47,116 nucleotides of DNA from Opitutia bacterium UBA957 (lineage in GTDB: Bacteria; Verrucomicrobiota; Verrucomicrobiia; Opitutales; UBA953), in assembly GCA_002293065.1 (NCBI GenBank), contig DBCN01000118.1, positions 50,783-97,898 of the forward strand, in the 5' to 3' direction. A program made the position numbers and the translations under genes. The notes beneath the pieces were generated by a model. It saw only the letters and a list, made by a program, of their open reading frames with translations. It had not been told where the DNA came from and did no database searches. Of the stretch, positions 8,084 through 15,518 are shown in pieces. Positions within the stretch are counted from its first letter, which is position 1. Each line of letters starts with the position of its first letter.

Positions 8084-8938
8084 ATGCTTTTCACTGTTCT
8101 TCCCGTCGTCTTGGCAGCCGAGGCCGAAAAGGGCGCTCTCTGGTATTTCCGTCAGATGGACAGCGCCGGTATGGCCGTCGCCGCCGTCCTTGTCATCTGC
8201 TCCTTCATCGGTTGGGGTGCGATGATCCAGAAATGGTCCGATGTCCAGGAGCTCCGTCGTCGCAATCACGGCTTCGACCGTCGCCTCCGCGATCAACATT
8301 CGGTCATCGCACTCAACTTTCCCGGCAGCGGTAATCTCTGCCCGTATGAATTCCTCGTGGCCGAGGCCGTCTCGGCCGTGCAGCGCCACAAGGGCCGCTT
8401 GGTTCGCCAGTCGGATGTGCGGCTCTGCATGGGGCACGTCGAGAACGCGTTGCAGCGTGGCCTCTCCCGCACGATGGTGAAGTACGAAGACAAGATGGTC
8501 ATCTTGAGCTCGCTCGTTTCGGGCGGTCCTTTCCTCGGCCTGTTGGGCACGGTCTGGGGCGTCATGGTGACGTTCGGCGCCTTGACCGAAAAGGCCAGCA
8601 TCGCGCAACTCGCGCCCGGCGTCTGCGGCGCCTTGGTGACCACGACCCTTGGCCTGCTCGTCGCCATCCCGGCGACCTTCGGTTACAACTACTTGCTGAC
8701 GCAGGTGAAGATCATGAGCACCGAGCTCGAGAATTTCGCCAGCACCTTGGCCGACCGCGTGGAACTCGAACTCGAAGCCGAGGCCCGCCTGAACTTCGAA
8801 CAACAGCAGCAACGCGAGCTTCTGCGCCGCGCCGCCGCCCAGGCCGCCGTGGTCTCCGCCCCTGCGAGCGCCGCGCCCATGGCCGCCGCTGAGCCCGCCA
8901 CGCCGGGGGAATTGCCGGGCTGGGAGGACGCCCAGTAA
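8084..8938 (+). CDS. MotA/TolQ/ExbB-family proton-channel protein
   Basis: Inner-membrane stator-type subunit that, with the ExbD/TolR partner encoded next, forms a proton channel powering an outer-membrane process. Hydrophobic segments lie at about 28-48, 140-165 and 180-200. The family core is visible as GPFLGLLGTVWGVMVTFGAL and LVTTTLGLLVAIPATFGYN. At 284 residues it is longer than TolQ because of an acidic-helical and Ala/Pro-rich tail (last 50 residues) that should lie in the cytoplasm. It is the first gene of a trio: only 2 bases separate it from the exbD-like gene. It could be TolQ or an ExbB; no tolB or pal follows, so I leave the symbol open. Confidence 0.92.
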   Translation: MLFTVLPVVLAAEAEKGALWYFRQMDSAGMAVAAVLVICSFIGWGAMIQKWSDVQELRRRNHGFDRRLRDQHSVIALNFPGSGNLCPYEFLVAEAVSAVQRHKGRLVRQSDVRLCMGHVENALQRGLSRTMVKYEDKMVILSSLVSGGPFLGLLGTVWGVMVTFGALTEKASIAQLAPGVCGALVTTTLGLLVAIPATFGYNYLLTQVKIMSTELENFASTLADRVELELEAEARLNFEQQQQRELLRRAAAQAAVVSAPASAAPMAAAEPATPGELPGWEDAQ

Positions 8939-8940
8939 CC

Positions 8941-9366
8941 ATGGCCCGTTCTTTTTCCAAGCAGTCCCGTCTGCACGTCATCAGCGAGCTGAACGTCACG
9001 CCGATGCTCGATCTCTGCTTCGTGCTGCTGATCATCTTCATGATCGCCACGCCGGTGCTGGAGCAGACCACCGCCATCAACCTGCCGAAGTCCGATAAGG
9101 GCGTCGGCAAGGCCGCCGACTCCAAGGTGCAGTACCGTTTCGTGACCATCGCGGCGGACGGCGCCCTGAGCATCGGCAATCGGGCGGTCACGCGCCAGCA
9201 ATTGGAGGCGGAGTTCGCCCAGATCGCGGCGCTTCCCGAAGCCGATCAGCCCATCGTCCGCGTGCGTGGCGATGGCGGCCTGACTTATCAGAAGGTCATC
9301 GATGTGCTTTCGTTGGCCAAAGCCAAAGGGCTGACGAAGGCCGCCCTCGACTCGGAGATCCGCTGA
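8941..9366 (+). CDS. ExbD/TolR-family biopolymer transport protein
   Basis: Partner of the upstream proton-channel protein, 141 residues. After a basic N-terminus it has ELNVTPMLDLCFVLLIIFMI, the family's single transmembrane helix carrying the functional Asp (in MLD) that takes part in proton flow. A periplasmic ExbD/TolR domain follows, ending with the predicted strand-helix region DQPIVRVRGDGGLTYQKVIDVL. There is no clear ribosome-binding site; translation is probably coupled to the gene 2 bases upstream. A TonB/TolA-like gene starts 1 base after its stop, completing a three-gene energy-transduction unit. Confidence 0.93.
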   Translation: MARSFSKQSRLHVISELNVTPMLDLCFVLLIIFMIATPVLEQTTAINLPKSDKGVGKAADSKVQYRFVTIAADGALSIGNRAVTRQQLEAEFAQIAALPEADQPIVRVRGDGGLTYQKVIDVLSLAKAKGLTKAALDSEIR

Positions 9367-9367
9367 G

Positions 9368-10174
9368 ATGGCCGAAGGCAACAAAGGCATCATCGGTTCC
9401 GTCGCGGTCCACCTCGGCATCGTCGCCGTGCTCGTGGGCGCTTCCTGGTATGCTTCACGCCACGCCGGCGACCCCGTCGAGGCGGTCGACCCGTTGCTCG
9501 TGAACCTGGATGGCATCCCCGGCCGCAAGGCTGGCCTGGTCGGTGAGAAGGCGGGCGTCGCGCGTGGTCATGAGTCGGGCACCCAGAGCGGCATCAAGGT
9601 CGTCAAGATCAAGCCCATCGACGTGGAGAAGATCAAACAAGAGGTCCGCGAGGCGCAGGCGCAGCAAGCTAACGCCGAGCGCTCCCATGCGAAGACCGAC
9701 AACGCGAAGACGAGCAAGACCGCGACCACGGGTTCATCCACGACTCGCACGACCTTCAGCGACTTTCAGAGCCGGCAAAAGGGCGGTACGGGTCGCCCCA
9801 ACGGTTCCGTGGGCAGCATCGGCAGCGTGAGCATTAAGAAAGGCCGCAACTACGGTGACGGCAATAACGGCGGCGACGGCGGCAGCGCCACCGAACAGCA
9901 GATCTACGCCGGCACCGTCACCGCGCGCTTCAAGTCGGCATGGGCCGACATCATCGCCGCGGACGGGGCGGCTTCGGCCGCCACCTGTGGCGTGGTCGTC
10001 AAGGTCGATGCCGGTGGGACCGTGAGTTTCGCCTCCTGGATCAATCGACCGAAAGACGCCCATGTCGCCGAGCTCGTGAAGCGCGCCTGTGCCCAAATCG
10101 GCAATTGCGGGCCACCGCCGGGCCGGACGGCCTTCGAGATCGAGTTCCCGAACGTCGGCGTCTCCGAAGGTTGA
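9368..10174 (+). CDS. TonB/TolA-like periplasm-spanning energy transducer
   Basis: This 268-residue protein has one N-terminal transmembrane helix (IIGSVAVHLGIVAVLVGASW). A long charged linker follows (roughly residues 75-120, Lys/Glu/Gln/Ala-rich, likely helical). Next is a glycine-rich segment (about residues 140-175, including GDGNNGGDGG). The C-terminal domain of about 85 residues resembles the TonB/TolA C-terminal fold, with Cys pairs that could form disulphides. The position directly after the TolQ- and TolR-like genes supports a role in coupling the motor to the outer membrane. The helical linker favours TolA-type over the Pro-rich TonB type, but no Tol-Pal partner is in view. It is convergent with the RidA-like gene. 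Confidence 0.8.
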   Translation: MAEGNKGIIGSVAVHLGIVAVLVGASWYASRHAGDPVEAVDPLLVNLDGIPGRKAGLVGEKAGVARGHESGTQSGIKVVKIKPIDVEKIKQEVREAQAQQANAERSHAKTDNAKTSKTATTGSSTTRTTFSDFQSRQKGGTGRPNGSVGSIGSVSIKKGRNYGDGNNGGDGGSATEQQIYAGTVTARFKSAWADIIAADGAASAATCGVVVKVDAGGTVSFASWINRPKDAHVAELVKRACAQIGNCGPPPGRTAFEIEFPNVGVSEG

Positions 10175-10180
10175 GTCGGC

Positions 10181-10642
10181 TCAGTCGCGGACTTCGAGGA
10201 CCATCTGGACCTCGACCGAAACGCCCAGAGGCAGGCCGTTGACGGAGACGGCCGCGCGCGCGTGCTTACCGGCGTCGCCGAAGACCTGGAGCAGGAATTC
10301 CGAGGCGCCGTTCAGCACCTTGGGGCTATCGCTGAAGCCGTCGACTCCGTTGACGAAGCCGTTGACCATCACGACCCGGACGACCTTGTCCAGCGAGCCG
10401 AGGGCGGCCTTCGCGTTGGCGAGGGAATTGAGGGTGCAGAGGCGCGCGGCTTCCGCGGCTTGGGCGAGGTCGATCTCGCGGCCGACTTTACCGAGCGAGG
10501 CGACTTTACCGTCCTTCATCGGCAGCGTGCCGGCGAGGTAGAGCAGGTTGCCCGTACGCACGGCCGGGACGTAGGCACCGGCGGCGGGCGGCGGCGTCGG
10601 GAGCGTGAAACCAAGTTCCTGGAGGCGGGATTCGGGCGACAT
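10181..10642 (-). CDS. RidA-like (YjgF/Rid family) protein
   Basis: Trimeric Rid-family protein. RidA itself hydrolyses reactive enamine/imine intermediates such as 2-aminoacrylate released by PLP enzymes. The sequence fits the YjgF-like group with a longer N-terminus: RTGNLLYLAGTLPM, then the helix AAEAARLCTLNSLANAKAALGSLDKVVRVVMVNGFV, then ARAAVSVNGLPLGVSVEVQMVL. The Arg that binds the carboxylate in RidA appears to correspond to the Arg in ARAAVSVNGLP. At 153 residues it is about 20-25 longer than archetypal RidA, typical of this subgroup. Activity has not been shown for every subgroup. It stands alone: it converges with the tonB-like gene and the next gene in its direction lies about 100 bases upstream. 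Confidence 0.88.
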   Translation of the reverse strand: MSPESRLQELGFTLPTPPPAAGAYVPAVRTGNLLYLAGTLPMKDGKVASLGKVGREIDLAQAAEAARLCTLNSLANAKAALGSLDKVVRVVMVNGFVNGVDGFSDSPKVLNGASEFLLQVFGDAGKHARAAVSVNGLPLGVSVEVQMVLEVRD

Positions 10643-10704
10643 AAAGGTTGCCGGTATTGGCGTTAACGGGTGGTCCGAAGCAGGTGGCGGCCGGGTCGGA
10701 CCGT

Positions 10705-10737
10705 CTCTGCGGAATTCACCGCAGAGTCAGCGGAGAC
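10705..10737. repeat. Short GC-rich inverted repeat (CCGCAGAG type)
   Basis: CTCTGCGG at 10705-10712 and CCGCAGAG at 10719-10726 are perfect inverted copies around a 6-base loop. A degenerate further copy (CGGAGAC) runs to 10737 and pairs with GTCTC at 10703. The unit lies between the secreted-protein gene stop (10750) and the RidA-like start (10642). The motif resembles short intergenic CCGCAGAG repeats scattered in many environmental genomes. It has no T-tract, so it is not a standard terminator. Only one copy was noticed in this window. Confidence 0.5.
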
Positions 10738-10749
10738 GCGCGCCCAAGC

Positions 10750-11268
10750 TCACTTGACCTTCTTCATGCCCTCGATGAGCTCGCTGACGAGCTCACGGGA
10801 GCGCCCTTTGATTTCCTTGGTCAAGGTGGTGTCCGATGAGCCCACGGCTTTCTTGGTCTGGACATAGGTCTGGGCCAAGACCGGTTCGCGGTTGCGGGCG
10901 ATGGTCGCGTTGTCGCGGATGAAGAGCGTCACATCGGCGGCGTAGCGGCCGAGACCGCGGTCGAAGCGGATCTCCACCGTCAAGAGCGGGGTCGAGGCTT
11001 CGGGATTCGTGCCGTTGTACTCCTTGGGGGTGATGCCTGCGCGGCGCATTTCCAGTTCGATGCCATCGCGGATTTCCTGGCGGAGGTCGCCGTCTTCGGG
11101 GCGCGGGTCGACGGTGATGACGTCGATGAAGAAGTAGGAGATCCCGCGGAGTTTGGAGAAGGGGTTGTCGGCGAGGCGGACCTTGGCCGGCTCATCGAAG
11201 CCTTGGGACTGGAGGCTGCCGGCAGGGAGGGTCAGCAGGGCGGCAAGGACGAGGGCAGGGAGGCGCAT
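10750..11268 (-). CDS. Secreted protein of unknown function
   Basis: I do not recognise the family. The ATG at 11268 gives a classical signal peptide (MRLPALVLAALLTLPAGSLQS) with likely cleavage near SLQS-QG, followed by a mature part of about 150 residues. The mature protein has predicted beta-strand-rich stretches (FFIDVITVDPRPEDGDLR, LLTVEIRFDRGLGRYAADV) and a C-terminal helix ending SELIEGMKKVK. It has the look of a small periplasmic domain related to DUF4410-like lipoproteins, but this is only an impression. An upstream in-frame start at 11319 would overlap the OppA gene stop, so the shorter form is preferred. It follows the oppA-like gene by about 47 bases on the same strand and may be co-transcribed. 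Confidence 0.72.
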   Translation of the reverse strand: MRLPALVLAALLTLPAGSLQSQGFDEPAKVRLADNPFSKLRGISYFFIDVITVDPRPEDGDLRQEIRDGIELEMRRAGITPKEYNGTNPEASTPLLTVEIRFDRGLGRYAADVTLFIRDNATIARNREPVLAQTYVQTKKAVGSSDTTLTKEIKGRSRELVSELIEGMKKVK

Positions 11269-11315
11269 GGGTGTTGAAAGTATCTGCGAAGAGTGTGTCG
11301 GCTCCGGGGCGGGCT

Positions 11316-12968
11316 TCAATCTCCTTTCGCCGGCACCAGCTTCACTCGGTTGAGGGGGTGCTGGTCGAGCAGGGTCGGGTACCAGCCTTGGACTTCGGGG
11401 CGGATCAAAAACTTATTCTTGTTGAAGACCACGGGGATGATGGGGGCGCCTTCGATGAGGCGTTGCTCGGCCTGCTGGAAGTATTCGTAGCGCTTGGTCT
11501 GATCGATCTCGCGGGCGGCGGCCCCGATGAGGCGGTCGTACTCGGGGTCGCTCCAGTTGGTTTGGTTGAGTTCGTTCCCCGTGATGAACATCTCCAGGAA
11601 CGTGTTGGGGTCGTTGTAGTCGCCGGTCCAAGCCGAGCGCGCGATCTGGTAGTCGCCCTTGTGCAGGGAGCTGAGGTAGACCTTCCAGTCGAGGTTGCGG
11701 AGTTCGATGTCCACCCCGAGTTGCTTGCGCCACATCTCTTGGTAGGCCTGCGCGGCCATCTGGGAGCCCTCGGAGGTGTTCAAGAGGTACTCCAGCTTCG
11801 GGAACCCTTGGCCGCCCGGGTAGCCCGCCTCGGCGAGCAAGCGGCGCGCTTCGTTGAGGTCGGTGCTCCATTGTGGGCGGGCCTTGAAGCCGCCGGTGCC
11901 TGGCGGCGTGAAGTTGAGCGCCGGCGATTCACCGGCCCGGAGAACGCGCTCCGCGATGAGGTTGCGGTCGATGGACATGCCCAGCGCGCGGCGGACCCGG
12001 ACATCCGCCAAGGCCTTGCGGACCGGCTCGTTGCCTTTGACGTCGGTATTGATGCGGATGAACGCGCAGGAAAGGTAAGGGTCGAGCCGCAGGAACGGGG
12101 CCTTCTGCTCGCGGAGCTGGACGATCTTGTACGGCGGCACGGTGCCGGTGATGTGGAGCTCGCCGCCGCGGAAGGCGCGTTCTTCGGCGAAGAGGTCGGT
12201 GATGGCGCGGAATTCCACCCCGTTCAGCGCGATGTTGGCGGCATCCCAGTAGCCCGGGTTCTTGCGTACGATGATGCGGCGGGCGACTTCCCAGGATTCC
12301 AGCGTGAAGGCGCCGTTCCCGACGAGGTTCCCTGGGCGCGTCCAGAGCGTATGCTTTTCCTCCATCCGCCCGAACTTCAGGATCGTGGGCGGGTGCACGG
12401 GCAACCAACTGTGGTGGCAGATCAGCTGCAGGAAGTAAGGGACCGCGTTATCGAGCTCGACGACGAGCGTGCGGGCATCGGTGGCCTTGAAGCCGACTTG
12501 GCTGAAGTCCTGGAGTTTGCCTTCGTTGAAACCCTTGGCTCCGCGCACGCAGTGCAGCATCGACGCGTATTCGGACCCGAACTTCGGCGAGAGCATGCGT
12601 TGAAAACTGAACAGGAAGTCCTGCGCCGTCACGGAGTCGCCGTTCGACCAGCGGGCGTTGGCCCGAAGCGTGAAAGTCCAGGTCTTTCCATCCGGGGCCA
12701 TCTTCCAGCTTTCCGCCACGCCGGGAATGGGGTGGAGATCGACCGGATCGTAGTTCACGAGGCCTTCGAAGAGGGAAGAGACGATGCGGGATTCCAGGAG
12801 GCCGGTGACCTCCTGCGGGTCGAGGCCCGAGGGTTCGGCGTTGTTGTTGATCACGAGGATGCCGGCCTTGGCCATCTGGGAGGCGGTGTCTTCCTTCGGC
12901 TTGCAACCAACGAGGGCCAAGAGGGCGACGACGAGGGCGAGCGAGAGGCTTCGCGAGGGGCAACGCAT
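11316..12968 (-). CDS. OppA-type peptide/solute-binding lipoprotein (SBP_bac_5)
   Basis: Extracytoplasmic binding protein of the oligopeptide ABC importer family, 550 residues. The N-terminus is a lipoprotein signal with lipobox LVGC near residues 19-22, so the protein should be lipid-anchored. Family signatures follow: LDPQEVTGLLESRIVSSLFEGLV, ESWKMAPDGKTWTFTLRANARWSNGDSVTAQDF split over residues 85-120, VRRALGMSIDRN around 330, and AYQEMWRKQLGVDIELRNLDWKVYL toward the C-terminus. The closest named relatives are OppA/MppA-like peptide binders. No oppBCDF permease or ATPase genes are nearby, so it either serves a transporter encoded elsewhere or has another role such as cell-wall peptide recycling. 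Confidence 0.92.
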   Translation of the reverse strand: MRCPSRSLSLALVVALLALVGCKPKEDTASQMAKAGILVINNNAEPSGLDPQEVTGLLESRIVSSLFEGLVNYDPVDLHPIPGVAESWKMAPDGKTWTFTLRANARWSNGDSVTAQDFLFSFQRMLSPKFGSEYASMLHCVRGAKGFNEGKLQDFSQVGFKATDARTLVVELDNAVPYFLQLICHHSWLPVHPPTILKFGRMEEKHTLWTRPGNLVGNGAFTLESWEVARRIIVRKNPGYWDAANIALNGVEFRAITDLFAEERAFRGGELHITGTVPPYKIVQLREQKAPFLRLDPYLSCAFIRINTDVKGNEPVRKALADVRVRRALGMSIDRNLIAERVLRAGESPALNFTPPGTGGFKARPQWSTDLNEARRLLAEAGYPGGQGFPKLEYLLNTSEGSQMAAQAYQEMWRKQLGVDIELRNLDWKVYLSSLHKGDYQIARSAWTGDYNDPNTFLEMFITGNELNQTNWSDPEYDRLIGAAAREIDQTKRYEYFQQAEQRLIEGAPIIPVVFNKNKFLIRPEVQGWYPTLLDQHPLNRVKLVPAKGD

Positions 12969-13063
12969 GGAATGAGATTAGGTGGCTGCGGGCGGGGAGG
13001 GCAAGTGTGAGGGTGGGGCGATTTTTCGCTTTCTCCGCCTAAATGAGCGACTAGCGTCGGAAC

Positions 13064-13579
13064 ATGCCCCTCCTGACTCGTCGTGATATCGTCTTGGTCG
13101 CCGTGACCGCCACGCTCTGCCTCGGCTTGCCCGGCTTCATCGCCGCCGCCGCGCCGGAAGCCAAACCCGCCAAGCCACCGATGGGCTCGATGGCCTTTGA
13201 TTGGGAGAAGATGGTCGTGAAGTCATCCCCCAACGGCGCGTGGCGTAAGGTCTGCCAAGCCCCGACGGCGACGCTCGACGAACTCGAGTGCCACATCACG
13301 ACCCTCAACAAAGGCATCTCCGCCCACCCGCCGCATCGCCATGCCGATGAAGAGCTCCTCATCGTCAAGGAAGGCATCGTCGAAGCCCTCGTCGCCGGTG
13401 AATGGGTAAAGTTGGGTCCGGGTTCCGTGATCTTTCAAGCGGCCAACATCGACCATGCGATCCGCAATGCCGGGGAACAGCCCGCGACCTACCACGTGAT
13501 CAAGTGGAATTCTCCTGGTATGCTGAAGGCCAAGGCGGAAGCTGCCACCGCCGCCAAGGCCGCCGCCGTCCAGAAGTAA
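13064..13579 (+). CDS. Exported cupin-domain protein
   Basis: Small protein of 171 residues with an N-terminal export signal. TRRDIVLVAVTATLCLGLPG carries a twin-arginine (RRD) start and hydrophobic core, so Tat export is plausible; cleavage would fall near IAAAA. The mature part is a cupin: HPPHRHADEELLIVKEG supplies the first metal-ligand set (three His and Glu), and GPGSVIFQAANIDHAIRNAGEQPA supplies the second His. A metal-bound beta-barrel is therefore expected; the substrate is unknown. The C-terminus is an Ala/Lys tail. A TAGCGT hexamer at 13052-13057 lies only 6 bases before the ATG, which would make the transcript nearly leaderless if used. A strong terminator follows at 13604. Confidence 0.85.
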   Translation: MPLLTRRDIVLVAVTATLCLGLPGFIAAAAPEAKPAKPPMGSMAFDWEKMVVKSSPNGAWRKVCQAPTATLDELECHITTLNKGISAHPPHRHADEELLIVKEGIVEALVAGEWVKLGPGSVIFQAANIDHAIRNAGEQPATYHVIKWNSPGMLKAKAEAATAAKAAAVQK

Positions 13580-13603
13580 ACGGCCGGCGCGCTATCCCAA
13601 CAG

Positions 13604-13628
13604 AAAGGGCGGCCGAAGCCGCCCTTTT
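13604..13628. terminator. Bidirectional rho-independent terminator between cupin and PII genes
   Basis: AAAGGGCGGC at 13604-13613 pairs perfectly with GCCGCCCTTT at 13618-13627 around a CGAA tetraloop, flanked by A and T runs on both sides. It sits 24 bases after the cupin stop and 23 bases after the PII stop on the other strand, so it can serve both convergent genes. Confidence 0.9.
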
Positions 13629-13650
13629 GCGTTCAACGTCGGCCTGGTGA

Positions 13651-13989
13651 TTAGATGGCAGCCGGACCGCGCTCGCCGGTGCGGATGCGGACCACGTCGG
13701 CGAGGGCGATGACGAAGATCTTACCGTCACCGATCTTGCCGGTGTGGGCGGCCTTGGAAATGGTGGCGATGGCCTTATCGACCTGTTCGTCGGCCACGGC
13801 GGCTTCGATCTTCACCTTGGGCAGGAAGTCGACGGTGTACTCGGAACCACGGTAGATTTCCGTGTGTCCCTTCTGGCGGCCGAAGCCTTTGACTTCGGTT
13901 ACGGTCATGCCCTCGATGCCGATTTCGGCGAGGGCGTCCTTCACTTCCTCGAGTTTGAAGGGTTTGATGATGGCGACGACGAGCTTCAT
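13651..13989 (-). CDS. glnB: Nitrogen regulatory protein PII (GlnB/GlnK)
   Basis: Small trimeric signal protein that senses 2-oxoglutarate and ATP/ADP and controls ammonium transport and glutamine synthesis. The 112-residue product starts MKLVVAIIKPFKLEEVKDAL. The T-loop GSEYTVDF places Tyr at position 51, the site uridylylated by GlnD in proteobacteria. The B-loop appears as THTGKIGDGKIFV-like HTGKIGDGKIFV and the C-loop as RIRTGERG. Start: the ATG at 13989 gives the canonical length. A TTG at 14037 also opens the frame but lies upstream of the transcription start expected from the sigma-54 site at 14041-14056, which rules it out if that promoter is used. Neither amtB nor glnA is adjacent, so glnB versus glnK is undecided. 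Confidence 0.95.
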   Translation of the reverse strand: MKLVVAIIKPFKLEEVKDALAEIGIEGMTVTEVKGFGRQKGHTEIYRGSEYTVDFLPKVKIEAAVADEQVDKAIATISKAAHTGKIGDGKIFVIALADVVRIRTGERGPAAI

Positions 13990-14040
13990 GGTGGTGTTGG
14001 TATAGGTTGGGTTAGGCGTTCGGTTGAGCAAGTCCACTTA

Positions 14041-14056
14041 TGCAACCCCCGTGCCA
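14041..14056 (-). promoter_or_regulatory. Sigma-54 (-24/-12) promoter for the PII gene
   Basis: On the minus strand the site reads TGGCACGGGGGTTGCA, matching the consensus TGGCACG-N4-TTGCA at every fixed position, with the GG and GC dinucleotides correctly spaced. Transcription should begin near 14030, giving a leader of about 40 bases before the PII ATG at 13989. The site lies 25 bases beyond the trpF stop. Sigma-54 control of PII genes through NtrC is well known; no enhancer site was identified here. Confidence 0.88.
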
Positions 14057-14080
14057 AGTGGGATTAGCCGGATGCCAACC

Positions 14081-14731
14081 TTACGATTGGTCGTTTTTGA
14101 GCAGGACATTCCGGACTTCGGCCAGTTTTTCGGCAGATTTGAGCCCGGGGCTGATTTCTACCCCGCTGTTTAGGTCTAAAAAGCGTGCCGAGGCCTGGAC
14201 GGCACTCGCAACGTTAGCGGGGCCCAAGCCCCCCGCCAGCACCCAAACATGCCCCGAATGGGCCGTTTGGAGGCTTTGAAAGCGGGTCCAGTCGGCTTGC
14301 TTGCCCGTCCCCCCGAAGGCACCCTTGGCATGCGCATCATGGAGGCAGGTGTGGGAGTATTTCAGCAGGTCGGTTGGCCAAGCGGCGCCATCGGCGAGTT
14401 TAGGGGCCAGCCAGAGGCGGTTCGGACCCAGTGCCGCCGACAAGGCCGCGGGATCGCAATCCGACGTGCCGGGGTTGAAATGGACTTGGACGATGGTAAA
14501 GCCCTCCGCCAGCAAGGCCTGGGCTTCGGGGACGCTCGCGTTCACGGTCACGGCGATGCGCTGCGTCGCGGGAATCTCGCGCAACAAAGCAGGCCGCAAG
14601 GCCGGTGCGACATGACGAGGAGACCCCGCCCAGCAGTTCACGCCGAGGTAATCGGCCCCGAACGCCAGCGCCACCGCCGCATCGGCGGCCCGCGTGATGC
14701 CGCAGACCTTGACGGTGATGTTGCCGATCAT
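14081..14731 (-). CDS. trpF: Phosphoribosylanthranilate isomerase (divergent)
   Basis: TIM-barrel enzyme of tryptophan synthesis that isomerises N-(5'-phosphoribosyl)anthranilate by Amadori rearrangement. VKVCGITR carries the catalytic Cys. LHDAHAKGAFGGTGKQADW carries an Asp and the phosphate-binding GGTG, and LAGGLGPANV and LDLNSGVE form the C-terminal phosphate and product region. At 216 residues the length is normal. Departures from the family: the usual GFVF stretch is GVNCWAG, and the usual VQLHGDE is VQVHFNPGT, so it is a divergent member. Its ATG overlaps the hemD stop by four bases (ATGA), so translation is coupled to a heme gene and not to other trp genes, none of which are in the window. 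Confidence 0.85.
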   Translation of the reverse strand: MIGNITVKVCGITRAADAAVALAFGADYLGVNCWAGSPRHVAPALRPALLREIPATQRIAVTVNASVPEAQALLAEGFTIVQVHFNPGTSDCDPAALSAALGPNRLWLAPKLADGAAWPTDLLKYSHTCLHDAHAKGAFGGTGKQADWTRFQSLQTAHSGHVWVLAGGLGPANVASAVQASARFLDLNSGVEISPGLKSAEKLAEVRNVLLKNDQS

Positions 14732-15516
14732 GATTGGAGCGCGGAGATGACCGCATCACGCACGGCTTTCGCAGTCGGAGCGGCCGCGACGGCCGCCAGC
14801 GGAATGCCCGAACGCTTCATGGCATCGGCGGTCGTCGCGCCGATGGCGATGGCCTTGGGCTGACGGGCGCCAGCCGCCGGTCGCAGCGAGGCGGCTTGGT
14901 GCATGAAGGATTCGACGGCCGAAGGGCTGGCGAAGACGATGGCATCCGCGCCGCGCGCACGGAACTCCGCGGCTTCCGGGGATTCCGTGACGGGCTTTTC
15001 TTCGGTCGAGTAGACCTTGAGGACATCGACGATGGCGAGGCCATCCTCCATGAGCAGGCGGGGGAGTTCGGCCGTGCTGAGGTTGCCGGCGGCCACGAGC
15101 ATCTTCTGGTTCTCGACGTTGAAGTCGGCGATCAGCTTGCGGGCCAAGGAAACGGCGTCGGCCTGCGCGGCGGTGATGTCGGGCTCGAGGTGAAACGAAC
15201 GGACGGCCTTCTCGGTGGCTGGCCCGACGCACGCGATCTTCACGCCGCCGACGGAGCGGATATCCGCAAAGCGTTCGAAGAAACGGTCGAAGAAGCCGCG
15301 CACGCCGTTGGGGCTGGTGAAGACGAGCCAGTCGTATTCGCCCATGCCGTCGAGGACTTCGGTCAAGACGATGGCATCGGGTTCGAAGGAGATCTCGATG
15401 AGCGGGAGCTCGGCGACGGACGCCCCCGCTTCCATCAAGTGCTCCTTCCAGTCGGAGCCGCGGCCTTCCGGACGGGTGAGGACGACGTGGCGGTCGCGTA
15501 AGGGGAGCTTGGACAT
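14728..15516 (-). CDS. hemD: Uroporphyrinogen-III synthase
   Basis: Converts hydroxymethylbilane to uroporphyrinogen III with inversion of ring D, the step after HemC. The family is poorly conserved, but the signatures are present: RHVVLTRPEGRGSDW at the N-terminus, YDWLVFTSPNGVRGFFDRF, VKIACVGPATEKAV, and in the second domain ADAIVFASPSAVESF and AIAIGATTADAM. About 262 residues, normal for HemD. I chose the ATG at 15516, two bases after the hemC stop; the frame is open further upstream but that part is antisense-like sequence inside hemC. The order hemC-hemD is the usual one, and the downstream overlap couples it to trpF. Confidence 0.92.
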   Translation of the reverse strand: MSKLPLRDRHVVLTRPEGRGSDWKEHLMEAGASVAELPLIEISFEPDAIVLTEVLDGMGEYDWLVFTSPNGVRGFFDRFFERFADIRSVGGVKIACVGPATEKAVRSFHLEPDITAAQADAVSLARKLIADFNVENQKMLVAAGNLSTAELPRLLMEDGLAIVDVLKVYSTEEKPVTESPEAAEFRARGADAIVFASPSAVESFMHQAASLRPAAGARQPKAIAIGATTADAMKRSGIPLAAVAAAPTAKAVRDAVISALQS

Positions 15517-15518
15517 GG

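Noticed and set aside
11271..13010. Open frame of 579 codons antisense to the OppA-type gene
   Set aside because: The minus strand has a lipoprotein signal and SBP_bac_5 signatures; the plus-strand product is charged low-complexity sequence.
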